A stretch of 64,000 bases of DNA from Elusimicrobiales bacterium (GTDB lineage Bacteria > Elusimicrobiota > Elusimicrobia > Elusimicrobiales > Elusimicrobiaceae), in NCBI GenBank assembly GCA_041651175.1, contig JBAZJT010000003.1, positions 62,001 through 126,000 of the forward strand, read 5' to 3'. Below the pieces are notes generated by a model. The model worked only from the letters and a program-made list of their open reading frames with translations, had not been told where the DNA came from and ran no database searches. Both the position numbers and the translations under genes were made by a program. Below, one piece after another: positions 31,790 through 39,046 of the stretch (the stretch's first letter is position 1; the number at the start of each line of letters is the position of its first letter).

Positions 31790-32150
31790 CGCAAAAAATA
31801 TATGGCCTCAAGCCTGTGGATAACCCTAAAAATAAACCCGTTTTCAGCCATCCGGTACCCCCTTGTGTGCATGCACCCAAGCCTATGGTGCAATCTGACC
31901 CCCATAGGTGCATTTCCCAAATTACCGTTTCCTTCCGTTTCCCGCTTTCCCCCAATACAAACCGCCCCGCCGGAAGCCCGTTTTAGCCCCCTAACGGGTC
32001 GTTTTTCTCAAACCAGTTGGTAAAAATCCGGTAATTCCGGCAATTTTTCTCAAACCACATTTTCCCGTTAAATCCCCCCGTTTCCCCAATACAACACCCC
32101 ATCCCCTCCAAAAAATCCCATTCTCAAATTACCTGAAAATCTCTAGCAGC
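31790..32150. other. Gene-free G-poor segment; candidate prophage right end
   Basis: No convincing gene is present. The plus strand is strikingly poor in G and carries short direct repeats. TTTTTCTCAAACCA occurs at 32002-32015 and 32044-32057 (42 bp apart), with a weaker ATTCTCAAATTACC at 32120. CCCAATACAA occurs twice and CCCGTT-type words several times. A perfect DnaA-box word TGTGGATAA lies at 31815-31823. Repeated sites near the end of a transposable phage would suit transposase binding. The exact end and target duplication are not identifiable by eye. Confidence 0.5.
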
Positions 32151-32422
32151 TATTGATGTCTGCATAAATAAAAGCCTATGCGACTGAGCCGATTTCGCGG
32201 CGAAACAAGAAGCCAAAGGCTGGACATACTGTTCGTATGTCCGGCCTTTGGCGACGCGGTTGCAGCCCGAAAGCGGCTCGGCCCCTTCGGGGAGGCCCGC
32301 CTTCAGGCCGCGCGCGTCGTTGCGGCTGTTTGCAGTGCGGACAGCACAGCGGCGCAGCCGCGCCTAGCGCGCGGCCTGAATTCGGGCCTTCGCATAGGCT
32401 TTTATTTATGCAGACATCAATA
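32151..32422. repeat. 272-bp MITE-like element with perfect 33-bp inverted repeats
   Basis: Arms 32151-32183 and 32390-32422 are perfect inverted complements over 33 bp, starting TATTGATGTCTGCATAAATA. The ends read TA-TTGATG and CATCAA-TA, so a TA target duplication (as with IS630/mariner-type MITEs) is possible. Inside are further hairpins: 32212-32229 with 32235-32252 (17 of 18 pairs), a CCCC-TTCG-GGGG tetraloop at 32282-32292, and GC-rich arms near 32305 and 32370. No coding capacity is credible. Confidence 0.8.
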
Positions 32423-32425
32423 ACT

Positions 32426-32580
32426 TGAAAGTTTCAGTTGGCCGCGGGGACCGAGGCGAAAAAGCGCAAAATAATGCCGGAAAAAATTATTCGCGCGCGC
32501 TTCACAGCACGAAAGGATAATTTTGCGAAGGCAGTATGAAGCGATTTTTCGCCGAATCCCGCGGCCAACTGAAATTTTCA
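32426..32580. repeat. 155-bp palindromic element directly after the MITE-like element
   Basis: Arms 32426-32448 and 32558-32580 pair at 22 of 23 positions (core CCGCGGCCAACTGAAA). Nested inside, GGCGAAAAAGCGC-type sequence near 32455 pairs with GCGATTTTTCGCC at 32541-32553. Only three bases separate it from the preceding element. The sequence is different from the other two palindromic elements, so they share shape, not sequence. Confidence 0.7.
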
Positions 32581-32653
32581 GGTTACCGCGGGAAGCGAAA
32601 CGGCGGATGGCTGAAAGCCATCCGCCGCATATCCGTCCCGCAACAGGGAAGAA

Positions 32654-33811
32654 CTAATCGCTCAGCCACCAGGAGGTGGGGACGGAGCCCCTGTAATCCA
32701 GCACGAGCCCTGGCGCGCGGCCTATCTTATATCCGCCAGTCGCATGTCCGTTCACTTGCTTTGCGGACCGGTTGGACGTGGTCCAGCGATGGAACAGGTC
32801 CGGGTCAAAAAAATGAAGCACGCGATACGCTTCTGACGGCTTAACGGTCCAGTCATACAGTCCCAGTTCGTCGATAATGGACGGTTCCCTCGGCAGCGTC
32901 ATGTCTACAAGGCTCAGGGGAACATAGAAGGTTCTGCTCCAGTCCTTGTCATGGTCCGTAACGCCGGCCACGCGCAGCACGGCCGCCGCCAGATTGGCGC
33001 AGCACGCGCCTTCCTTATGAAGCGGCCGCTGGTTGATGCCGAAGCGCGCGTAAACTTTCTCGCTTTTATAGGTTTCCACAAAACGCGCCGCCTCCGCGCA
33101 CGATTGCGGCGAAACCAGAAATGTCGCAAAGGCCGTTCTGCCCTTTTCACCAGAGACGTCGCCGAACTCCGCTTCAACCTGCTCGCGGGTCTGCATCGCG
33201 CCCGGCACATATCCGAAAAACACGTTGTAGCCCTTATTGTGCCACCACATGTACAGATACTCCTTATTGTTTTCGCCGTCGGTCTGTCCGGTAACAATGG
33301 TCTTCCGTCCGGAGTCGGAGACGCAGCTTATCTCGAACGCCACATGCCCGACCGCATGCGATCCGGCCATTACATTGGCGGTATAACTTTTAAAGACGGC
33401 TGTCGCGTTGCTCCAATCCAGTCCTTGCGGCGAATTGAGAATATGCAGAGTGATCTGGTTCGGATACTGCCGGTAAGTCTTTTCGGCTGCGCGGGAAAAC
33501 TTCTCGGCGAATTTCCTTTCCTTTTCCGCCCTGTCGCTTTCCCCGTCGGGACTTGACAGGCGCGTTTCGTCCTGCGCTTCGCGCTGCAAGGGCATGGGAA
33601 CCGCTATCTCGCGGGCGGCGGGCGGCAATGCCGGCGCCGTCCCGGCTTTGGCGGCGCCATGCGCGCAAAGACAGATCGCCGCAACAATCGGCAATACGCC
33701 GAACGCATGTCTTACGCGATGCCATGCCCGGAGATACACCGGAAATGTACGCCGGGCAAAGCCCCCAGCGCCGCAACAGTCCATGACAGACACACTCGTT
33801 ACATTGTCCAT
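32654..33811 (-). CDS. Exported or membrane-anchored protein, possibly papain-like fold
   Basis: The ATG at 33811 has AGGAGAGG upstream. The 385-residue protein has a 35-residue basic leader, one hydrophobic segment (about residues 37-55, FGVLPIVAAICLCAHGA) and a large extracytoplasmic part. SHAVGHVAFEI (about residue 155) and GACCANLAAAVLRVAG (about residue 280) could be the His and Cys of a papain-like or permuted NlpC-type fold. This is a pattern guess, since I recognise no family with certainty. It is the first chromosomal gene right of the prophage. Confidence 0.6.
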   Translation of the reverse strand: MDNVTSVSVMDCCGAGGFARRTFPVYLRAWHRVRHAFGVLPIVAAICLCAHGAAKAGTAPALPPAAREIAVPMPLQREAQDETRLSSPDGESDRAEKERKFAEKFSRAAEKTYRQYPNQITLHILNSPQGLDWSNATAVFKSYTANVMAGSHAVGHVAFEISCVSDSGRKTIVTGQTDGENNKEYLYMWWHNKGYNVFFGYVPGAMQTREQVEAEFGDVSGEKGRTAFATFLVSPQSCAEAARFVETYKSEKVYARFGINQRPLHKEGACCANLAAAVLRVAGVTDHDKDWSRTFYVPLSLVDMTLPREPSIIDELGLYDWTVKPSEAYRVLHFFDPDLFHRWTTSNRSAKQVNGHATGGYKIGRAPGLVLDYRGSVPTSWWLSD

Positions 33812-33947
33812 TTTCCTCTCCTGTTATAGGCTGCCAAAAGCAGTTTCCAGGTAAATTATTCAAAATTACAGGCCGAGGCGAATGAGCCAGAGGACCCAGA
33901 CGCCGCCCCGGCTTTTCCGGCCTGAAAGCACGCCTTCACGGACGCCC

Positions 33948-34754
33948 TCAGCAGAAATTTTTTGAGGAGATATTCGCCGGGCCGGCGCCGCCGCCTATCC
34001 TGCGCTCCGCTCCGAATTGCAGTGCCGCTGTCAGATAGCGTTTTGCCAGAATGACGGCCCGCTTTACGCACATGCCGCGCGCCAGATACGCCGTTATCGC
34101 CGCCGACAGCAGGCAGCCCGTGCCATGCGTGTTTCTGGTGCGTATTCGGGGTCCGCAAAGCCAGAGCGTTTTGCCCGGCAGAAGCAGAACGTCGTCGCAA
34201 GCCCGGCCCGGCGCATGTCCGCCTTTTACCAGCACGGCCCCGGGGCCGCGCCCAAGCAGAATACCGCCCGCCTTCTCCATGTCCGTGCGGCAGCTTATTT
34301 TGACGCCGGACAGAAATTCCGCCTCCGGGATATTCGGCGTGATTAAGGCGGCAAGGGGGAACAGATTTTTCATCAGCGCAGGGATTGCGGATTTCTCAAG
34401 CAGCGTGGCGCCGTCCTTGGCGGATAAAACCGGGTCAACCACAATCCGCTTCTGCCTGAATTTCAAAAGCGCGGCGGAAACGGCTTTCACGGTCGCGGCA
34501 TCGCAGAGCATTCCGGTTTTCACGGCGTCCGCGCCGATATCCTCCAGCACGGCCTCAATCTGGAGAGCGACCAGCCGTGGCGGAACTTCCCCGGCGGCGC
34601 GTATGCCGCATGTGTTCTGCGCGGTAACGGCGGTAATTGCGGACGCGCCATGGCAGCCCAGCGCGGAGAACACCTTTATATCCGCCTGTATGCCCGCGCC
34701 GCCGCCGCTGTCGGAGCCGGCGATTGTCAGCGCCCGGAAGCATTTCTTAGGCAT
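33948..34754 (-). CDS. thiD: Hydroxymethylpyrimidine/phosphomethylpyrimidine kinase
   Basis: The 268-residue kinase phosphorylates HMP and HMP-P to HMP-PP for thiamine synthesis. Family motifs are AGSDSGGGAGIQADIK near residue 12, VTAQNTCGI, AVKTGMLCD, VVDPVLSAKDGATLL and the anion-hole RNTHGTGCLLSAAI near residue 215. The start at 34754 (MPKKCFRALTIAG) has AAGG upstream and lies 28 bases inside thiE, showing coupling. It is the last gene of the thi operon. Confidence 0.95.
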   Translation of the reverse strand: MPKKCFRALTIAGSDSGGGAGIQADIKVFSALGCHGASAITAVTAQNTCGIRAAGEVPPRLVALQIEAVLEDIGADAVKTGMLCDAATVKAVSAALLKFRQKRIVVDPVLSAKDGATLLEKSAIPALMKNLFPLAALITPNIPEAEFLSGVKISCRTDMEKAGGILLGRGPGAVLVKGGHAPGRACDDVLLLPGKTLWLCGPRIRTRNTHGTGCLLSAAITAYLARGMCVKRAVILAKRYLTAALQFGAERRIGGGAGPANISSKNFC

Positions 34755-35380
34755 AAACCTGTCCTTACTTCCTTCAAAATTCCGGCGGCTGCGCGCCGCG
34801 GGTTTTCCGCCGAGCATATCGCGGAAACCACGGCAACCCCGTCCGCGCCGGCGCAGACAGCCGCCGCCGCGTTCCGCACGTTGATGCCGCCTATGGCCAC
34901 AAGCCTGTGGCGCGACATGGCGCGCAGCCGCTGCACTCCCTCCGCCCCCCATGGCGGTGAAACCGTTTTCTTTGTCGCGGTGCAGAATACCGGGCTTATG
35001 CCCAGATAATCGGCGTCAAGTTTTTCCGCCGCGCGGACCTGGGCCGGAGTGTCAACCGTAAGGCCTATAATGGCGCGCGGCCCCAGCAGACGGCGCGCGT
35101 CGGCATAAGGAATATCCCCCTGCCCGATATGCAGCCCGTCCGCGCCGCAGGCAAGGGCGACATCAGCCCTGTCGTTTATTATAAGAGAAACTTTGACAGC
35201 CGCCTTCACTGCGCGCGCAAGGGCGATGAAATCGCGCGTCGCGCAGTTTTTTTCGCGCAACTGCACGATGCCGACGCCCCCTTTCACCGCCGCGCAAATC
35301 AGCGGCAAAAGCGGCCTGCCCAGGCAGAGCGGACGGTCAGTTACAAGGCAAAGCCGCAAATCCGGTTTTCTCTTCAACAC
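34727..35380 (-). CDS. thiE: Thiamine-phosphate synthase
   Basis: The GTG at 35380 has GGAG seven bases upstream and gives a 217-residue protein of family length. It joins HMP-PP and thiazole phosphate into thiamine phosphate. Motifs are LCLVTDRPL at the start, VGIVQLREKN, LIINDRADVALACGADGLHI, GQGDIPYADARRLLG, DYLGISPVF and LVAIGGINVRNA. The gene overlaps thiM by 44 bases and thiD by 28. Confidence 0.95.
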   Translation of the reverse strand: MLKRKPDLRLCLVTDRPLCLGRPLLPLICAAVKGGVGIVQLREKNCATRDFIALARAVKAAVKVSLIINDRADVALACGADGLHIGQGDIPYADARRLLGPRAIIGLTVDTPAQVRAAEKLDADYLGISPVFCTATKKTVSPPWGAEGVQRLRAMSRHRLVAIGGINVRNAAAAVCAGADGVAVVSAICSAENPRRAAAGILKEVRTGLCLRNASGR

Positions 35381-36161
35381 GGAGACGCTCCATATCCTTT
35401 TCGCCAATACTGTGCAGCGCGTCAAGAAAAGCCGCCTGGAAAGAGCCGGGACCGCGCGAATTCTCAGCCGCGATTTCACCGGCCATGCCCATAACCGCCA
35501 TCGCATGCGCGCAGGCCTGCGCGGGGTCGCCGTTGACCGCCATAAACGCGCCCGCTATTGCCGAGGCCGCGCACCCCATGGCGGTAACCCGCGCCATCAC
35601 GGGATGGCCGTTTTTTATGGCGACAATCCCGCCGGAGCCGGCGATATAATCCGTCTCCCCGCTTACAACCGCAACAGCCGCGCCCCTTCCCAGCAGCGAA
35701 ACCGCCGCCTCAAGCGCGCCGCGCGACGGGGCGGTTGAATCCACCCCTTTTGTGCGGACATACGCCCCGGCAAGCGCCATTGTCTCGGAACCGTTGGCTC
35801 GCACCGCCGTTACGCCGCGCGCAAGCAGCCCGGCGGCGGTTTCGGTGCGATAGGCGGTGGCCCCTGCGCCCACCGGGTCAAGCAGCACGGGAATTTTTTT
35901 GCGGGCGGCGGCATCGCGCGCTTTTTCCATGGCGCAAACCCAGTCCGGGCTTAACGTTCCGATATTTATGACCAGCGCCGACGCCAGCGACGCCATCTCC
36001 GCCGCTTCCCCGCAGGCATGCGCCATCACCGGCGAGGCGCCCACGGCCAGCAGCGCGTTGGCGGTGAAATTCATAGCGACGTAGTTAGTGATGTTGTGTA
36101 TCAGCGGTCCGGCGCGGCGTATTTCGCGCGCATCGCGCATTATCGTTTGCGGCGTTATCAT
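35337..36161 (-). CDS. thiM: Hydroxyethylthiazole kinase
   Basis: The 274-residue kinase salvages thiazole alcohol. Motifs are PLIHNITNYVAMNFTANALL, GASPVMAHACGEAAEM, LVINIGTLSPDW, PVLLDPVGAGATAYR, RANGSETMALAG and the catalytic VTAMGCAASAIAGAF. The start at 36161 has AGGAGG five bases upstream and lies 77 bases inside the end of thiC. No thiazole synthesis gene (thiG, thiH, thiS) is seen here, so this operon covers pyrimidine synthesis, thiazole salvage and joining. Confidence 0.95.
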   Translation of the reverse strand: MITPQTIMRDAREIRRAGPLIHNITNYVAMNFTANALLAVGASPVMAHACGEAAEMASLASALVINIGTLSPDWVCAMEKARDAAARKKIPVLLDPVGAGATAYRTETAAGLLARGVTAVRANGSETMALAGAYVRTKGVDSTAPSRGALEAAVSLLGRGAAVAVVSGETDYIAGSGGIVAIKNGHPVMARVTAMGCAASAIAGAFMAVNGDPAQACAHAMAVMGMAGEIAAENSRGPGSFQAAFLDALHSIGEKDMERLRVEEKTGFAALPCN

Positions 36162-37350
36162 TTTTCCTCCTGTAGAGCCTCATCGCGCAGAAATCCGGAC
36201 CGCACATGGTGCAGCATTCGCCGTCTCCCGGCGGAGCGGCGCGCATGGCGCGTGCTGTTTCCGGGTCCAGCGCGAGGGAGAACTGCCTCTCCCAGTCAAA
36301 GGCAAAGCGGGCTTTGGACATTTCATCGTCCCGCTCGCGCGCATGCGGAACGCCGCGCGCGATGTCGGCTGCGTGGGCCGCGATTTTGTAGGCGATTACG
36401 CCCTGCCTTATGTCCGCCTCGTCGGGAAGGCCCAGATGCTCGCGCGGAGTAACGCAGCACAGCAGCGACGCGCCCTCCCGGGCCGCCAGAGCCGCCCCGA
36501 TGGCGGAAGTGATATGGTCGTAGCCGGGGGCAATGTCCGTCACCAGCGGCCCCAGCACGTAAAACGGCGCGCCGCGGCAGATTTTGTCCGCCTTGCGCAC
36601 ATTCATAGCCACCTTGTGCATGGGAATATGCCCCGGCCCCTCCACCATAACCTGCGCGCCCGCCCGCCGCGCGCGCAGGACAAGCCCGCCCAACGTTTCA
36701 AGCTCGGCAAACTGGGCTTTGTCGCAGGCGTCGGCAAGGCAGCCGGGGCGCAGCCCGTCGCCCAAGCTGAGGCAGACGCGGCGCCGCCGCGCTATTTCGC
36801 AAATCCGGTCAAAGGCCGAGTAAAACGGGTTCTGCCTGTTTTTGCCGCGCATGTGCCGCGCCAGTATCGCCCCGCCGCGCGAGACTATGCCGGTAATCCT
36901 TTTCTCCGCGTGGGGCAGATGCTCCAGCAGCAGCCCGCTGTGCACGGTCATGAAATCCACGCCCTGTTCGGCCTGTTCCTCTATTACGTCCAGAATCAGC
37001 TGCTCCGTCAGATTTTCAGGCGAGCCGGCGCGCGCCAGCGCCTCATACACCGGCACGGTGCCGACCGGAACCGGAGAATTCTCCAGCATCATCCGCCGCA
37101 TCAGCTTCAGGTCGCAGCCGGTGGACAGGTCCATCACGGTGTCCGCCCCGCATTCAAGGGCAATGCGCAGCTTGGCCTTTTCCGCCTTCCAGCCGGAGCG
37201 CCCCGCAGACGCGCCCAGATTCACATTCACCTTGCAGCCGAACGCGGCGCCTATCACGCAGGGATTAACCCCCTTGTGATTCGGATTGGCCGTCATCACC
37301 GCCCGCCCGGAGAAAATTTCCCTTCGCGCAAACTCGTCTGTATATTTCAT
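36085..37350 (-). CDS. thiC: Phosphomethylpyrimidine synthase (radical SAM)
   Basis: The ATG at 37350 has AAGGAGA upstream. The 421-residue enzyme converts AIR to HMP-P. Core motifs are NPNHKGVNPCVIG, VNVNLGASAG, ADTVMDLSTGCDL, VDFMTVHSGL, LSLGDGLRPGCLADACDKAQ and VEGPGHIPMH. The Fe-S cluster motif CTMCGPDFC sits near residue 388. The last 25 residues (Asn/Arg-rich) are not conserved and are encoded where thiC overlaps thiM. It lacks the long N-terminal domain of some ThiC proteins. It is controlled by the upstream TPP riboswitch. Confidence 0.97.
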   Translation of the reverse strand: MKYTDEFARREIFSGRAVMTANPNHKGVNPCVIGAAFGCKVNVNLGASAGRSGWKAEKAKLRIALECGADTVMDLSTGCDLKLMRRMMLENSPVPVGTVPVYEALARAGSPENLTEQLILDVIEEQAEQGVDFMTVHSGLLLEHLPHAEKRITGIVSRGGAILARHMRGKNRQNPFYSAFDRICEIARRRRVCLSLGDGLRPGCLADACDKAQFAELETLGGLVLRARRAGAQVMVEGPGHIPMHKVAMNVRKADKICRGAPFYVLGPLVTDIAPGYDHITSAIGAALAAREGASLLCCVTPREHLGLPDEADIRQGVIAYKIAAHAADIARGVPHARERDDEMSKARFAFDWERQFSLALDPETARAMRAAPPGDGECCTMCGPDFCAMRLYRRKNDNAANDNARCARNTPRRTADTQHH

Positions 37351-37386
37351 TTGCAATCTCCTTGATAAAGGGGCAGCGCAAAACGC

Positions 37387-37420
37387 AAAAAAGCCGTTTT
37401 CCCGCAAAAGGGAAAACGGC
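37387..37420 (-). terminator. Riboswitch-controlled terminator before thiC
   Basis: Read leftward, GCCGTTTTCCC and GGGAAAACGGC form an 11-bp perfect stem around a six-base loop and are followed by six T residues (37392-37387). It lies between the TPP aptamer and the thiC ribosome-binding site, so binding of TPP would be expected to favour termination. A competing anti-terminator was not worked out. Confidence 0.88.
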
Positions 37421-37433
37421 CTTCAAACCTACT

Positions 37434-37520
37434 CCGTTTTCCTACGCCGGCATTACCCGGTTCAGGTGCGAGGGTGCATTCTCAGCCGCGCCCAAAGGCG
37501 CAGCGCCCCTAACGGAACAT
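37434..37520 (-). promoter_or_regulatory. TPP riboswitch (THI element)
   Basis: Read leftward the RNA has the full THI-box order. A GGGG-containing P1/P2 strand near 37510 is followed by GCTGAGA (around 37487-37481) and an ACCC segment. Next come ACCTGAACCGGGTAAT, then GCCGGCGTAGG (around 37450-37440). These match the conserved CTGAGA and ACCTGAxCxxGxTAATxCxxGCGxAGGxA words. It precedes thiC and is followed by an intrinsic terminator, giving transcriptional OFF control by thiamine pyrophosphate. Confidence 0.95.
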
Positions 37521-37524
37521 CAGC

Positions 37525-37553
37525 AGTCTAGATTTTTTGGAGTTCTACTGCAA
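37525..37553 (-). promoter_or_regulatory. Promoter of the thi operon
   Basis: Read leftward, TTGCAG (37553-37548), a 17-bp spacer and TAGACT (37530-37525) form a good sigma-70 promoter. It overlaps the last codons of the malic enzyme gene and starts transcription just ahead of the TPP aptamer. Confidence 0.65.
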
Positions 37554-38843
37554 CGGCGGCGGAGCGGCTATCACGCCGGATTTCATTTTCACTTCGGTCT
37601 CTTTACGGGCGCGGGCGATAAGCTGCGCGGCGCGGTCGTAATACCAGCCTTCCGGCTGCGGATTTTGGGCGAGCCCCTCCTCCGCTGCCTTCGCCGCTAC
37701 GGCGGCGGCGCAGCGCGCAAAACAGTCGGCATCGTCAACGGAGGGGACAATGCGGTCCCTGCGCAGGCCCTTGTTCCGTGCGAAAGCGGCTATTGCTTTT
37801 GCGGCGGAGACGCACATGGAATCGGAAATTCCGGACGCGCGCGCGTCCAGCACGCCCCGCCACACCGCCGGAAACGCCAGGCAGTTGTTGACCTGGTTCG
37901 GGAAATCCCCGCGTCCGGTGGCCACCACCGCCGCGCCCGCCGCGGCGGCCTCATCCGGCATTATTTCGGGAACCGGGTTGGCAAGCGCAAACACCACCGG
38001 ATTTCTTGCCATGTACGAAATCCATTGCGGCTTTATGACGCCGGGGCCGCAGGCCGCCGCCGCAATTACCGCATCCGCCCCGCGCAGAGCTTCCTCCGCG
38101 CCGCCGGTAATCTGCCCGCCGTTTGTGACGGCGCAAAGCCGCTTTAGCACCGGCACGGGAGTAAGGTCGTGCCGCCTGCGGTGCAGCGCACCCAGCTTGT
38201 CCACCAGCACCAGGTTTTTAGGCTCCGCGCCGGCGGTTATAAGCAGCCGCGCCGTGCTGGAATTGGCCGCCCCCGCGCCTATAAGCGCGATTTTGGCGGT
38301 CCCGATAGTCCGCCCGGTAAGCTCCAGCGCGTTGAGCATTCCGGCCAGACACACCGTGGCTGTTCCCTGCGCGTCGTCGTGCCACACCGGTATCGGCAGC
38401 GAGGCGCGCAGCCGCGACAGCACGGTATAGCACGCGGGGGAGGCGATATCCTCAAGATTTATGCCGCCGAAGGAGGGGGCCGCCATTCTGGCGAAATCTA
38501 TCACCGCACGGCTGGCGGGAACGTTTATGCACAGCGGCACCGCGTCCACCCCGCCCAGATATTTGAACATCATCGCCTTGCCTTCCATCACGGTCAGCGC
38601 GGCGTGCGGGCCGGCCTTGCCGTAGCCCAGAACGCGGGTCCCGTCGGAAATTATCGCTATGGTGTTGGCGCGGCTGGTATACTGCCAGGAAAGCGAGGCA
38701 TCCTTCATCACCTCTTCCACCACCTGGCCCACTCCGGGGGTGTACCAGTCCGAAAAATCCCCTGCGGAGCGGACGGGCGCCTTCGGGGACATTTCCGTTT
38801 TCCCGCCGTAAAACCTGTGCAGTTCCGCCGATTTGCGCTCCAT
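37545..38843 (-). CDS. Malic enzyme (NAD(P)-dependent)
   Basis: The 432-residue enzyme oxidatively decarboxylates malate to pyruvate. Motifs are SAELHRFYGGKTEM at the N-terminus, DWYTPGVGQVVEE, SDGTRVLGYGKAGPHAALTV, MEGKAMMFKYLGGVDAVPLC, LEDIASPACYTVLSRLR, PVWHDDAQGTATVCLAG (metal site), IALIGAGAANSSTARLL (dinucleotide fold) and FALANPVPEI. The ATG at 38843 fits the family start but has no Shine-Dalgarno sequence. A TAGAAT box lies just upstream, so the transcript may be leaderless. Later starts would cut the conserved N-terminus. Confidence 0.94.
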   Translation of the reverse strand: MERKSAELHRFYGGKTEMSPKAPVRSAGDFSDWYTPGVGQVVEEVMKDASLSWQYTSRANTIAIISDGTRVLGYGKAGPHAALTVMEGKAMMFKYLGGVDAVPLCINVPASRAVIDFARMAAPSFGGINLEDIASPACYTVLSRLRASLPIPVWHDDAQGTATVCLAGMLNALELTGRTIGTAKIALIGAGAANSSTARLLITAGAEPKNLVLVDKLGALHRRRHDLTPVPVLKRLCAVTNGGQITGGAEEALRGADAVIAAAACGPGVIKPQWISYMARNPVVFALANPVPEIMPDEAAAAGAAVVATGRGDFPNQVNNCLAFPAVWRGVLDARASGISDSMCVSAAKAIAAFARNKGLRRDRIVPSVDDADCFARCAAAVAAKAAEEGLAQNPQPEGWYYDRAAQLIARARKETEVKMKSGVIAAPPPLQ

Positions 38844-38945
38844 ATAAAATATTCTAGAAAAAATGCGCCGCTTTTTGTTAGAATTATTCAAATACTGCGC
38901 TTTCCGCCCCAGTATCACGCGGCGGAGAAACCGGTCCGCGCAAAT

Positions 38946-39017
38946 GCCACCGTAGCTCAGCGGTAGAGCGGACGTTTCATAAGCGTTAGGTCGGAGGTTC
39001 AACTCCTCCCGGTGGCA
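38946..39017 (+). tRNA. tRNA-Met (CAT), elongator type
   Basis: A full cloverleaf is visible. The acceptor stem is GCCACCG with CGGTGGC, the D arm is GCTCAGCGGTAGAGC, the anticodon loop is TTCATAA (CAT), and the T arm is GGAGG-TTCAACT-CCTCC. The discriminator is A, and CCA is not encoded. The paired G-C at the first acceptor position makes it elongator Met rather than initiator. An Ile tRNA with modified CAT cannot be excluded by eye. Confidence 0.95.
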
Positions 39018-39046
39018 TACAGTTTTCAGCAGGCTCGGAGGTCAGA

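Larger units (their letters stand above)
1..32150. mobile_element. Mu-like transposable prophage (left end outside window; right end approximate)
   Basis: The region encodes a nearly complete Mu-type set: repressor, Ner-like protein, MuA transposase, MuB ATPase, GemA, Gam, Mor, terminase, portal, MuF, gpG, protease, major head protein, and a contractile tail with sheath, tube, N, gp44-gp47 and a fibre. Gene order differs from Mu. The early operon is at the right end reading outward, and the late genes form two divergent operons. The left end is not in the window. The right end is placed in the gene-free, G-poor stretch after mor because chromosomal genes begin at 32,654. The exact terminal bases and target duplication cannot be fixed by eye. 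No structural gene is obviously destroyed, although one small early gene is frameshifted, so the element may still be active. Confidence 0.9.

Noticed and set aside
32178..32423. Short open frame inside the 272-bp element
   Set aside because: It is fully contained in a palindromic element, has no ribosome-binding site and its sequence is dictated by the hairpin arms.
36088..37365. Plus-strand frame of 425 residues
   Set aside because: Antisense to thiC, which has its Fe-S motif, ribosome-binding site and riboswitch.
38946..39017. Initiator tRNA-fMet
   Set aside because: The first acceptor pair is a normal G-C, whereas bacterial initiators have an unpaired first position.
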